Assembly: GCA_028681035.1 (NCBI GenBank)
Contig: JAQUJJ010000089.1
Span: 1-15,401 of the forward strand
DNA length: 15,401 nt
Origin: Candidatus Cloacimonadota bacterium
Lineage (GTDB): Bacteria; Cloacimonadota; Cloacimonadia; Cloacimonadales; Cloacimonadaceae
Direction of reading: 5' to 3'
The notes beneath the pieces are model-generated. The model saw only the letters and a list, made by a program, of their open reading frames with translations. It did not search any database and was not told the origin of the DNA. Position 1 is the stretch's first letter. Every line of letters begins with the position of its first letter. Of this stretch, positions 1 to 7,655 are shown piece after piece. The translations under genes were made by a program, and so were the position numbers.

Positions 1-2
1 AC

Positions 3-191
3 CGCAATAGTTTTCCCGATCAAGACGGCTGGATTAGACGCAGACTGCGCAGTATCCTAAAGAAAAGGGATAAGCGCAGAGGCATTGCCACCAATATCGA
101 AAATAGGCGTTACCCCAATCACATCTTCGATAGCTGTGGGTTTTTCTCATTCGTCAAAGCCCACAGGGAATTATGCCAGTCTCTTAAATGA
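3..191 (+). CDS. Group II intron reverse transcriptase/maturase, C-terminal end (partial)
   Basis: The open frame enters from the left edge and gives 62 residues before TGA at 189-191. It starts RNSFPDQDGWIRRRLRSIL and continues with a Lys/Arg-rich stretch, then RRYPNHIFDSCGFFSF and a final AHRELCQSLK. The pattern GWIRRRLRxIL, basic linker, (R/W)xPNxxF, GxFS, AHxxxCQS is typical of the C-terminus of bacterial group II intron-encoded proteins, in the maturase (domain X) and DNA-binding region. These proteins help the intron RNA fold and copy it into target DNA. The catalytic RT motifs are upstream, outside the window. The match to the family pattern and the RNA domains just downstream support each other. 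Confidence 0.85.
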   Translation, partial: RNSFPDQDGWIRRRLRSILKKRDKRRGIATNIENRRYPNHIFDSCGFFSFVKAHRELCQSLK

Positions 192-208
192 GATACCTGT
201 TTTCTGGA

Positions 209-283
209 GAGCCGAATGCGGGAGAACCGCTTGTACGGTTCGGAGGGAGGGGTGTCCAGTAATGGGAACTCCACTACCCCTAT
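209..283 (+). ncRNA. Group II intron RNA domains V and VI
   Basis: Domain V is a 33-nt hairpin at 209-241. It starts GAGCCG with the catalytic AGC triad at 210-212 and closes with CGGTTC. A 2-nt bulge at 232-233 is in the usual place, 9-10 nt from the 3' end. The upper stem is four G-C pairs (218-221 with 227-230) around GAGAA. Two positions that normally pair are mismatched: A215 with A235 and U217 with U231. Domain VI follows, with GGGG 249-252 pairing with CCCC 277-280. A276 is the likely branch-point adenosine, 8 nt from the predicted 3' end at 283. The exact inner pairing of domain VI was not resolved. Confidence 0.8.
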
Positions 284-295
284 CTGTGTGGAACA

Positions 296-354
296 GCATC
301 AAAGTAGCACCAAGGAAGCATCAAAGTAGCACCAAAGCAGCACCAAAGCAGCAC
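296..354. repeat. 11-bp tandem repeat array downstream of the intron
   Basis: There are five full copies and a partial copy of an 11-base unit, GCAYCAAAGYA, with small variations (296-306, 307-317, 318-328, 329-339, 340-350, then GCAC). The period is not a multiple of three, so this is not a protein repeat. The array starts 12 bases after the predicted intron end. Between it and the stop codon of the cyclase gene at 450 I see no gene and no clear terminator. Confidence 0.8.
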
Positions 355-449
355 TCGATCAGCTTCTTATGATAGCTTGTATCCATCGACTATGCGTGCT
401 TATCGCTCATTCCAATTGAACTTTAGCCTTAGCTAATTCGCAAGATAGT

Positions 450-2309
450 TTATTCCTTTAGTCCTACTAATTCATATATCTTCACGGGTTTGGTCTTTCC
501 TTTTACTGTGACAGAATCTAGGTAATTCACTTCCACTAAGTCTTGCACTTTTTCCAGCGTAAACTCGCTGATGATAATCTTCTTTGGTGTGTCATACTCC
601 TTGTTTATTGCTTCCAAGCGGGCACCAAGATTTATTGTATCACCGATGGCAGTGTAATCAAATATCTGTTGAGAACCGAGGTTGCCCACGACGGCAGTAC
701 CGGTATTTATGCCGATGCCAATCTCGAAAGGCTGGCGTCCTTCACTTTTCCATTGTTCCTGCATTTCAGTGAGGCGCACTCTCATTTGCAGTGCTACCTT
801 GCAGGCATTAAGAGCGTGATTGGGCAAAGGAATAGGAGTCCCGAATAATGCCATTACTTCATCACCCACAAACTTGTCTAATATTCCCTGATTCAAGATG
901 ATGATGTTCACCATTTCAGTTAAGTACTCATGCAGGATATTAACGGTTTCTTCGGGAGTGTGAGATTCGGAATAAGTAGTAAACGAACGTATATCAGAAA
1001 AGAGGACAGTAAGCTCCTGCAATGAGCCACCATATTGAAGATTCTTGGGGTTTTTTAGTAGCTGATTGACAAGTTCAGGAGCCATATATTGCTGAAAAGC
1101 ACTGCGGATAAAACGCTTTTCTTTCATCGTTTCCAAGTAGTGGCTTAAAACGCTGGCAACATATATAGCAAGCAGGGATACGGCTGTCTGAATAATGGGT
1201 AAAATAAGCCCTCTTTGGGCAAAGATATAATAGGCAAGCACATATTGGGCTGCTATCAATAACAATACTGCAATGGCAGATAACTGAGGCTTTAGTTTTT
1301 TGAAGGCAAGCCAAAGTAGCATAAGTAGCAGTAGCTCAATCCCCAGGTAGAGTATAGGGTTAATCAAACCTAGGAACTTGCCAGAAAGAACCATCTCGAT
1401 GAAGTTGGCATGAATTTCAACCCCAGGCATCCATTCTCCACCAAAGGGAGTGGGAAACTTATCGTGTAGTTCATCAATGGTTGCACCAACTAAAACGATT
1501 TTATCCTTTAGCTCACCCGAGGCAAGAATATCGTAAAACTCATCTAATTCCACACCCTGATAACCAGGCATTGCCATTGTGGAATCATCCAAGATGCTGG
1601 AATAGGAATACTGTCTAAATGTTCCAGCAGGACCATGATAGTTAATCAGAGATTTATTGTGGGATATCAAGGGTATGGTTTTATCTGCGACTCTGAGTGA
1701 TGTGGGTGTAAGCCTAAGTGTGTTCTCCCATTGCGGTTGATACACCCGACTGTTTGCGAGTGATGCCACTCCGATACTATATATTGGAGCTTGATCAAAG
1801 GCTTCATAACAGGTATATTTACGAATAAAGCTATCTACATCGGGATTCATGTTTACAATCCCCCAAGATATACCCTGGTCGGTTATCGCCGAAATAGGAG
1901 TAAGTTTCTGGCTGGGTTCTCCGTCATTCTTTGCTTGTAGTACTTTGCCCGCAAATATAACGTTGTTGTGCATTAAAGCTGCATCGGCAAGGGCGTTGTC
2001 GCTTTCTGGATTGGAATTCTCAGTGAACTCTATATCAAACACTACCTGTCGTACACCTGCTTGATTTAGGTTTTCAATCAACTTGGCATGGTAATCACGG
2101 GGGAAGGGCCAGGATTCGTATAGAGAATTGAAGGTAGCGTCGTCGATGGCGATTATAGCTATTTGGTCGGATAGGGATTGATCGCCCCTAAATTGAAATA
2201 GGGTGTCCTGAGCTTTATATTCCAGCGAGTTAAAAAAAGGAAAAACAAACATCAATTTCACCAATACTAAAATTGCCAGTGGATAAAGGAAGAACTTGAA
2301 CCGTTTCAT
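450..2309 (-). CDS. CHASE2-domain class III adenylate cyclase
   Basis: This is a 619-residue membrane sensor predicted to make cAMP from ATP. An N-terminal membrane segment (about 7-26) leads into a CHASE2 sensor domain (about 28-305) outside the inner membrane. Three membrane segments follow (about 318-336, 343-365, 369-389), then a cytoplasmic class III cyclase domain (about 430-612). In the catalytic domain, D439 (VLFSDIRSFT) and D483 (VGDEVMALFG) are the metal-binding aspartates. K479 and D551 are the likely adenine-selecting pair. N560 and R564 (TINLGARLE) fit the transition-state residues, so it looks active. The start at 2309 has an upstream GAGGTAG ribosome site. It is the last gene of the minus-strand run. 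Known family logic: CHASE2 binds an extracytoplasmic signal. The ligand here is unknown, though the FecR protein and barrel encoded just upstream are natural candidates for partners. Confidence 0.92.
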   Translation of the reverse strand: MKRFKFFLYPLAILVLVKLMFVFPFFNSLEYKAQDTLFQFRGDQSLSDQIAIIAIDDATFNSLYESWPFPRDYHAKLIENLNQAGVRQVVFDIEFTENSNPESDNALADAALMHNNVIFAGKVLQAKNDGEPSQKLTPISAITDQGISWGIVNMNPDVDSFIRKYTCYEAFDQAPIYSIGVASLANSRVYQPQWENTLRLTPTSLRVADKTIPLISHNKSLINYHGPAGTFRQYSYSSILDDSTMAMPGYQGVELDEFYDILASGELKDKIVLVGATIDELHDKFPTPFGGEWMPGVEIHANFIEMVLSGKFLGLINPILYLGIELLLLMLLWLAFKKLKPQLSAIAVLLLIAAQYVLAYYIFAQRGLILPIIQTAVSLLAIYVASVLSHYLETMKEKRFIRSAFQQYMAPELVNQLLKNPKNLQYGGSLQELTVLFSDIRSFTTYSESHTPEETVNILHEYLTEMVNIIILNQGILDKFVGDEVMALFGTPIPLPNHALNACKVALQMRVRLTEMQEQWKSEGRQPFEIGIGINTGTAVVGNLGSQQIFDYTAIGDTINLGARLEAINKEYDTPKKIIISEFTLEKVQDLVEVNYLDSVTVKGKTKPVKIYELVGLKE

Positions 2310-2338
2310 ACTACCTCACTTTAATATCTAAACTAACA

Positions 2339-2378
2339 ACAGCCCGTCTGAATATCATTACTAAATCAGGCGGGCTGT
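2339..2378 (-). other. Intergenic hairpin before the cyclase gene (possible attenuator)
   Basis: ACAGCCCGTCTGA (2339-2351) and TCAGGCGGGCTGT (2366-2378) form a 13-bp inverted repeat with a 14-nt loop. In the minus-strand transcript there is one A-C mismatch, followed by a weak U-rich stretch (UGUUAGUUUAG). In plus-strand RNA the same position is a G-U pair. It sits between the stop of the barrel gene (2403) and the start of the cyclase gene (2309). It may cause partial termination or mRNA processing, lowering cyclase expression relative to upstream genes. It is not a textbook terminator. Confidence 0.5.
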
Positions 2379-2402
2379 AGAACTAAGACAAATGGTATTT
2401 GA

Positions 2403-4805
2403 TTAGAATCTTTGTGTTAACAACACACGCCAAGTTGTGGTATTGTATTCATTATTGCTATTCGAACTATCACTGTGATTCTGGAATCCCACGTTTGTGT
2501 TGATAACCAAATCACGCAAAGGATAGGCTTCTACGCCCAGAGTTACATAGCCGTACTTTAAGTCGCTTTGGTTTGTGTTGTAGCTAACTAAACGATAATT
2601 GGCAAATGGTTTAATACGGTCTTCCCACAGGCTGTATCCCGCACCAAAGAATAGGTTTTGGTTGTCATCAACAATTGTGGGAGTGCTCATCTTCTTCTTC
2701 TGTTTACCCAAAGACATAGAGAACTGAGTGGTTAGCGGAATTGCTGTGTATTTGTTAGACAAGGTTAGGTTAATCCCGTTGTTCTCGTTATCTGTTTGGT
2801 AAATTTCAGCAAGCTGAGAATCGTCATAGCCAATACGGTAACTAATATCAAGCTGAGACGGCACATAAGGTATCTGGCTAAAGTTATAGCCCATGCCAAA
2901 GCTCATGCTTTTGGAATTACGGAGGTAATGTTGGAACGGATTAGCAGATTCTATCTCTGGATTGATTTTGTTCTCACCAGCGTTGTTAAAGTATGCAGCT
3001 TTTAAGTATGGATATCGGGGTAATCTTAGCATTGATTGAACAAACCAGGAATTGAAGGTATTTGTTTCGCTTTTAAAGCCCATGAGGTTGTCAGCAGTTA
3101 GATTGTAACCGCCCGAGAAAACCCAACAATGAGCGATGTTCAACTGGTTTGTGATAGCTAGAGACTTACTATCCTGAAGTTGATAGGATGCTCCTAATGC
3201 GTTGAACGCAGAGCCGGTTTCCGCATACTGGATGTTTAACAAATTGTTTAATATCAGCATACGGTAATAAGCTAACCAAGCTACATTAGCACGGCTTGGC
3301 ATGAAAGGCTCCATGTTTTTATTGATCACAAAGATACCGCTGTAATCTTGGGGGTCGATAGGAAAGTCATCGATGCCAGATAGGTCGGAAATTGTCTCTT
3401 TATCAATAGCTCCAGGGATGGTGTTTTTGTTTAACATTGAGCCAGCGATTTCAGCACCTAAAACGATATTATGCTTAGGAACGTTAATTTTGATATCATA
3501 GCTTAGCACAGCATTGTCTTTTGCCATGGTGCTGTAAGCAGTAGAAACAGTATCTGCACCAGTAGGAGTATATGTAACTTTGTAATACAAGCTATCCAGA
3601 GAACTTACAATGTCTCGATGACGTGATGCAGTAAATCCCATGGAAAAGCCACGATCACTACCAATAGTAAACTTTGCCGCAATTGCCTCTTGGGCGAATG
3701 TGCCAGATTTCAGTGGTCTTCCACTGTCGTTTACGATAAGCGCATCATTAGTTGTTGCTCGCATGCTTTTCCCATGTGCCCAAGTGATAGAACCAGCTCT
3801 TCCATAAAAACGTGCATACAGTCCCCTAATACTCTTATTGTATAGGGTAAACTGGCTTAATGAAGGAGCGTAATCGCCTGCGTAAATATCAAGCATAGGA
3901 ACTTGGACACCAAAGGTGTAGCGGTTCACAGGTTGCTGATTGGTCTTTTCTAAGGAAGATACGTAGAGATTGGTCTGTAAGTTTACTTTCCCGTATGTTC
4001 CATAGAGATCAGCCCAAGCAGCAGCATCGTTATCACTAACTCCAGGTGCTGCATCTTTATCTGAATAACCATATACGTTTGAGGCAAAGCTTGCGCTTCC
4101 ACGGATAGTAAAGGGGATTGCATGTTTATATGTTCCGGGAATAACTTCGGTAAGCCAGATGTTCGAATGTATTTGCTTGGAACCGAGCTTAGCCTTTATC
4201 ACTGCTTTCTTAATACCGGGTGTAGGTTTGTCTTCGCGGTACATTATGGTAGGGGCTGATATCTGTGCAGCATAGGTAACATCTCTGCCACCTACCCAAA
4301 CTTCGATGCTGGCGGGATCAATTTCTTCTTCCAAGGCAAAGAAAGATACAGCCAGAAGATATCCCTCATCTGAGGAAACGGTTTCTTCTTCTGTTAATAG
4401 CACAAAACCATCGTTTAGCTCGCCCTCCATAGCTTTGGGAATCAAAGTGTATTTGGGTGTGATTCCATCAAGGGGTGGGTAGTTTTCCACGGAACCATCG
4501 ACAAGTTGAATCTCAAAATAGTATTCCATTTCAGTGTCATTGAAGTACTTGGCGGGAATGGTTGTCCAATAATACACGGAGCCGGGGCTTTCCTGTATGG
4601 CTGTTTCAGACATCCAAGGAATATCTCCTGCATTACGGAAAAATGCTTTCATGCCGAAGATGTCGGCTTGTCCATCAACAACTTCAACCATTAGCTTAAC
4701 ATCTTCGCCAAATCCATAGCTAAGAGGGGGAGCATGCTGGATGGAAATACCAAAGATAAACCCAGTAAAAAGGCTTAACAGCAAGAGGAGTAATAACTGT
4801 TTCAT
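2403..4805 (-). CDS. Outer-membrane beta-barrel protein with N-terminal Ig-like region
   Basis: This is an 800-residue exported protein. Residues 1-19 are a signal peptide (MKQLLLLLLLSLFTGFIFG). Residues about 20-122 and 130-220 look like two Ig-like beta-sandwich modules. From about 230 to the end, alternating polar/hydrophobic short strands and aromatic-rich turns suggest a large outer-membrane barrel. The last residues, WRVLLTQRF, end in Phe, the classic C-terminal signature of barrels inserted by BamA. I do not recognise a named family, and the transport or adhesion role is unknown. The start at 4805 has a GAGG Shine-Dalgarno upstream and lies 11 bases after the FecR gene stop, so the two are co-transcribed. 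Shared operon membership suggests it works with the FecR protein and the CHASE2 cyclase (inference). Confidence 0.8.
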   Translation of the reverse strand: MKQLLLLLLLSLFTGFIFGISIQHAPPLSYGFGEDVKLMVEVVDGQADIFGMKAFFRNAGDIPWMSETAIQESPGSVYYWTTIPAKYFNDTEMEYYFEIQLVDGSVENYPPLDGITPKYTLIPKAMEGELNDGFVLLTEEETVSSDEGYLLAVSFFALEEEIDPASIEVWVGGRDVTYAAQISAPTIMYREDKPTPGIKKAVIKAKLGSKQIHSNIWLTEVIPGTYKHAIPFTIRGSASFASNVYGYSDKDAAPGVSDNDAAAWADLYGTYGKVNLQTNLYVSSLEKTNQQPVNRYTFGVQVPMLDIYAGDYAPSLSQFTLYNKSIRGLYARFYGRAGSITWAHGKSMRATTNDALIVNDSGRPLKSGTFAQEAIAAKFTIGSDRGFSMGFTASRHRDIVSSLDSLYYKVTYTPTGADTVSTAYSTMAKDNAVLSYDIKINVPKHNIVLGAEIAGSMLNKNTIPGAIDKETISDLSGIDDFPIDPQDYSGIFVINKNMEPFMPSRANVAWLAYYRMLILNNLLNIQYAETGSAFNALGASYQLQDSKSLAITNQLNIAHCWVFSGGYNLTADNLMGFKSETNTFNSWFVQSMLRLPRYPYLKAAYFNNAGENKINPEIESANPFQHYLRNSKSMSFGMGYNFSQIPYVPSQLDISYRIGYDDSQLAEIYQTDNENNGINLTLSNKYTAIPLTTQFSMSLGKQKKKMSTPTIVDDNQNLFFGAGYSLWEDRIKPFANYRLVSYNTNQSDLKYGYVTLGVEAYPLRDLVINTNVGFQNHSDSSNSNNEYNTTTWRVLLTQRF

Positions 4806-4816
4806 AATTTACCTCA

Positions 4817-5494
4817 TTAGTACTTAATTTCAATATACTTTGTTTTTCCCGCTGCATCAACCACCGGGATTCGGATAATTTTAGGTTCAGAGGTTTGAGA
4901 GGATTCAATCTCTGCCTGTTCTATTGAAGAGGTGTCTTCTGGAGTACTATCACGGATTTGGAAATTACCCACGTCATCAACAAGCGCAGTTTTGCCTGAT
5001 GGAACAGATTTAACCTCCGCACCATCTAATATCTTAAGCTCAACGATTCCATCTGTAACGATAAACATGGAGCGACCGTCGTCCGTAATCTTGGTAAGGA
5101 AGCCTGTCCCTTTCACTGATGGTACGGTGGTTGGAGGTTGAACCATAAATGCACCAGTTTTGGGTTTCACATCTGTAAAGATACTGCCTTTGTTAACCAC
5201 AACTTTCTTGCTAAGTGTTTTGCCGCTGCGGTTGGCAGTAATAATTACCACTGAATTGGAAAAGACCTTTATTGTCGAAGAACCGTCTATGTACTTGTAT
5301 GCTGCAAAGGATTCTCCACCGGTGCGAATTTCATCATTGTTCTTTAGCAGGTCGCCGTTTTTGAATTTTAGTGCCTTAGCGTCTCTGGATAAATCAACCT
5401 TGCCCTTGGAGGCAGAAAGAAGAGCCACAGAATCTGCTGCTACCAAGAATATAGCTATGCTGGCGAGAATAAGCGTTACAATTATGCGTTTCAT
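4817..5494 (-). CDS. Secreted FecR-domain protein
   Basis: This 225-residue protein is predicted to be exported. Residues 1-19 form a signal peptide (no lipobox cysteine). A FecR-type domain covers about 48-155, with the hallmarks GDLLKNNDEIRTG (47-59), the YIDGSSTIKVFSNS stretch (68-81), KGSIFTDV (102-109) and the segment VQPPTTVPSVKGTGF (118-132). The C-terminal tail (183-205) is rich in Glu, Ser and Thr and probably flexible. Unlike FecR of the iron-citrate system, it has no cytoplasmic anti-sigma part, and no sigma factor is nearby. It therefore belongs to the stand-alone secreted FecR proteins, often found beside CHASE2 proteins or barrels. A strong AAGGAGGT site precedes the start and overlaps the stop of the upstream gene. 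Its partner is probably the barrel encoded downstream or the CHASE2 sensor (inference). Confidence 0.88.
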   Translation of the reverse strand: MKRIIVTLILASIAIFLVAADSVALLSASKGKVDLSRDAKALKFKNGDLLKNNDEIRTGGESFAAYKYIDGSSTIKVFSNSVVIITANRSGKTLSKKVVVNKGSIFTDVKPKTGAFMVQPPTTVPSVKGTGFLTKITDDGRSMFIVTDGIVELKILDGAEVKSVPSGKTALVDDVGNFQIRDSTPEDTSSIEQAEIESSQTSEPKIIRIPVVDAAGKTKYIEIKY

Positions 5495-5505
5495 TAGATA
5501 CCTCC

Positions 5506-6624
5506 TTAATCCCTTAGCTGAACATCAAGTTCTTTGCCAACCAAAGCGGAAAGCAAATCCAAGGCATCTTGTCCAGTATAAGTTCTGCCTTCGTAGATTA
5601 CAGTGCCCACGGGTGTGTAGCCCTGTGTTAGCAAATTACGCAGCGCAGAATTGTTCAGGAAATTAAGCTGTGCCTGCATATCTGCTGCATTTTGCGATTC
5701 ATTTTGCGATTCATTTACAAATCTGAATACGAACCAGTTACTCTTCGACACTGGCGCAGTGGTTTGAGTTCGGTAATGTGGTATGGGGTTAAACTCGTTA
5801 AAGAGATTAGTGCTTACCTGCCAAGCGTAGTAATTACCGGTATTAAATGGCAGGAAATCTGCAAATCCACTGTTTACATCAATGTTAGTATAGAAGAGGT
5901 TACCGGTGTTTTCTATGGAAGAAGAGTTAGGAGGGTTGTTGGGGGGGTATTCTCTGATGGTTATTGTGCTCTTGTTTTCATCAAATCCTGTTGACACGCT
6001 ATTCCAGATAAAGCTAACCGGGCGTTCGCTAATCTGTGGTGGGTTTTGTCCAATCGCAACACCGGGAGTCTGTAGGCTAATTGTACCGGCATTACGGATT
6101 TTGATGGTGAATTTTGCATCGCCCAAGTCAGAATCCGGAACCGTCCAACCAGCGGTGGAATACTCACGCACCCAAATCCTAATTTGCAGGTCGCCATCTG
6201 GGAAGGTGCCTGAAAGTGCTGCATCTTTAAATAGAGGCTTAGAATCAAGTACATCGGATACCGTAATTTCTGGAAAACCTTGTTTTATCTCGAAATCAGG
6301 ATGTCCCTCATTTGATATCAGTTCTCGATTTGAAAAAGTTACAAAAGGGGCATACGGGGCAGCAGCAGCTCGGTGCTGGAAGTTTGCCTCTACTAAGGTA
6401 GAGCTATTCCAGTTGACCCTCACTTTCAAATCAATCCGTTTGTTTCCGGTATTAATCGTTAGGGTTGTGAGGTTTGGTTGAGAAAGAGGATCACTGGGGT
6501 CGAATGATATCAACGACATATTGTTCACATCAATACTGAGTGGCGAAAATGAACTGGTAATCACAGCACTTCCCATTATGGGCACAAGTAGAAATACCAG
6601 AAGTATTAGAGATATGTTTTTCAT
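5506..6624 (-). CDS. Secreted protein of unknown function with Ig-like domain
   Basis: This 372-residue protein matches no family I can name. Residues 1-20 are a signal peptide ending MGSA. Residues about 20-180 are beta-rich. Residues about 183-303 look like a fibronectin/Ig-like module (PVSFIWNSV..., YYAWQVSTN..., NWFVFRFV), a layout common in secreted proteins of the FCB group. A short NESQNESQN repeat (304-312) marks a linker. The C-terminal about 60 residues (313-372) are helical and then basic/polar (TVIYEGRTYTGQDALDLL), perhaps a small separate domain. The start at 6624 has a GGGAGG site overlapping the end of ddl, and its stop overlaps the FecR ribosome site, so all three are tightly coupled. 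The sequence ends in charged residues without a sorting tag. Confidence 0.75.
   Translation of the reverse strand: MKNISLILLVFLLVPIMGSAVITSSFSPLSIDVNNMSLISFDPSDPLSQPNLTTLTINTGNKRIDLKVRVNWNSSTLVEANFQHRAAAAPYAPFVTFSNRELISNEGHPDFEIKQGFPEITVSDVLDSKPLFKDAALSGTFPDGDLQIRIWVREYSTAGWTVPDSDLGDAKFTIKIRNAGTISLQTPGVAIGQNPPQISERPVSFIWNSVSTGFDENKSTITIREYPPNNPPNSSSIENTGNLFYTNIDVNSGFADFLPFNTGNYYAWQVSTNLFNEFNPIPHYRTQTTAPVSKSNWFVFRFVNESQNESQNAADMQAQLNFLNNSALRNLLTQGYTPVGTVIYEGRTYTGQDALDLLSALVGKELDVQLRD
5691..5714 (-). repeat. Exact 12-bp tandem duplication in the coding region
   Basis: TTTGCGATTCAT occurs twice in a row (5691-5702 and 5703-5714) and encodes NESQ-NESQ in the linker of the secreted Ig-like protein. 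The copies are identical, which suggests a recent in-frame slippage event between domains. Confidence 0.85.
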
Positions 6625-6627
6625 GGT

Positions 6628-7575
6628 TTACCTCCCTGCATCTCGCAGGCTTATTTCAATTATGGTTTGAAGCAGTTTGCCGAAGGGCATACCTGCTGCT
6701 TTTGCTGCCATAGGGGTGAGGCTTAGGGGCGTCATCCCCGGCAGCGTGTTTACTTCCAAAAAGTATGCTTTTACATCATCATAGCGAAAGTCAATTCTGG
6801 CATATCCAGATAGTTTCATCGCCTTCCAGATACGCACGGCATATAGCTGAAGGAGCATAGCTACAGATTCCTCAAAGTCTGCTGGGGCAAAGTATTCTGT
6901 ATTGCCTTTAGTATATTTATTGTTGTAATCGTACCATCCGTTCACTGGTTTTATTTCCACCACAGGCAAAGCCTTGCCATCAAGCACGGTTACTGTTAGT
7001 TCACGTCCGGGGATATATTCTTCCAGCAGGATGGTAGAGGAGTATTTTAACGCATCTTGAACAGCGGGTTTTAGAGTTTCCAAACTATCTACTCTGCTAA
7101 TTCCAACAGAAGAGCCGGAGTCATTAGGCTTTACAATAATGGGTAAGCCAAGCTGTACGGTGAAGGTGGCGTAATCTTCTGGGTCTTGGTAATCTTCCAG
7201 CATATCACCTCGCATCAGGATATGGCGGGGAGTGGGGATGCCTTCCTGTGCTACAACGAGCTTTGTGATGTATTTATCCATCGTTATGCAACAAGCTTTG
7301 GAATCTGAAGCAGTAAATACGAAACCTGCCATAGCAAGAGCTGCTTGCAGTTCTCCATTTTCACCGCTGCCTCCATGCAATCCATTAAACACAAGCATAG
7401 GCTTTATCTTGCTTAGCTCTGCCAAGAAAGCTGAAAAGCTTGGGAAACTTGAGTGATCCAGTTCCACGACATCATATCCCAAGATGCGCAACTGGGCTGC
7501 AATCTCTGCTCCGCTAACCAGCGATACTTCCCGCTCGGGGGAATCACCGCCTTTCAAAACAACAATAACGTTCAT
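6628..7575 (-). CDS. ddl: D-alanine-D-alanine ligase
   Basis: This cytoplasmic ATP-grasp enzyme joins two D-alanines for the peptidoglycan precursor. At 315 residues it has the usual length. Active-site features line up with the well-known DdlB: E14 (SPEREVSL), the glycine-rich LHGGSGENGELQAAL (66-80), ATP-binding KPNDSGSSVGISR (149-161) and EEYIPGREL (185-193). The omega loop WYDYNNKY has Y215, K220 and Y221. R260 and D262 (ARIDF), metal ligands E274 and N276 (LEVNTLPGMT), and S285 are also present. The Tyr in the omega loop indicates D-Ala-D-Ala rather than D-Ala-D-lactate specificity. GAGGTAG precedes the start. It is not in a division/cell-wall cluster here but heads a set of envelope genes, only 3 bases from the next one. 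The 80-base gap upstream (7576-7655) could hold an internal promoter, but I see no good one. Confidence 0.96.
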   Translation of the reverse strand: MNVIVVLKGGDSPEREVSLVSGAEIAAQLRILGYDVVELDHSSFPSFSAFLAELSKIKPMLVFNGLHGGSGENGELQAALAMAGFVFTASDSKACCITMDKYITKLVVAQEGIPTPRHILMRGDMLEDYQDPEDYATFTVQLGLPIIVKPNDSGSSVGISRVDSLETLKPAVQDALKYSSTILLEEYIPGRELTVTVLDGKALPVVEIKPVNGWYDYNNKYTKGNTEYFAPADFEESVAMLLQLYAVRIWKAMKLSGYARIDFRYDDVKAYFLEVNTLPGMTPLSLTPMAAKAAGMPFGKLLQTIIEISLRDAGR

Positions 7576-7655
7576 ACTACCTCAAAACCGAGTTTGGTGG
7601 GCTGATACTTTATATTAAACAAGTTATCTCAATCTCTCCATTAAAGCAAGAAAGT

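Larger units (their letters stand above)
1..283 (+). mobile_element. Group II intron, 3' end (truncated by window edge)
   Basis: This is the last part of a self-splicing retroelement. The reading frame of its reverse transcriptase/maturase ends at 191, followed after 17 bases by a domain V hairpin (209-241) and a domain VI-like stem (about 242-283). The predicted intron end is ...CCCCTAT at 283, agreeing with the usual AY 3' terminus. The downstream exon (284 on) is noncoding and carries an 11-bp tandem array. The intron is on the plus strand and converges on the minus-strand cyclase gene. The 5' half lies outside the window, so its class, completeness and activity cannot be judged. Confidence 0.85.

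Noticed and set aside
85..372. 95-residue open frame
   Set aside because: It runs across the end of the RT frame, intron domains V/VI and the 11-bp array in a different frame from the RT. It is the usual false frame seen over group II intron tails.
505..530. CRP-like half sites (TGTGA...TTCAC)
   Set aside because: They lie inside the cyclase coding region with wrong spacing. I found no convincing CRP site in the intergenic regions.
5160..5666. 168-residue plus-strand open frame
   Set aside because: It lies antisense to the FecR gene and the end of the secreted Ig-like gene, both of which have good family or signal-peptide evidence.
5906..6481. 191-residue plus-strand open frame
   Set aside because: It is antisense to the secreted Ig-like gene, starts without a clear ribosome site and has no recognisable domain.
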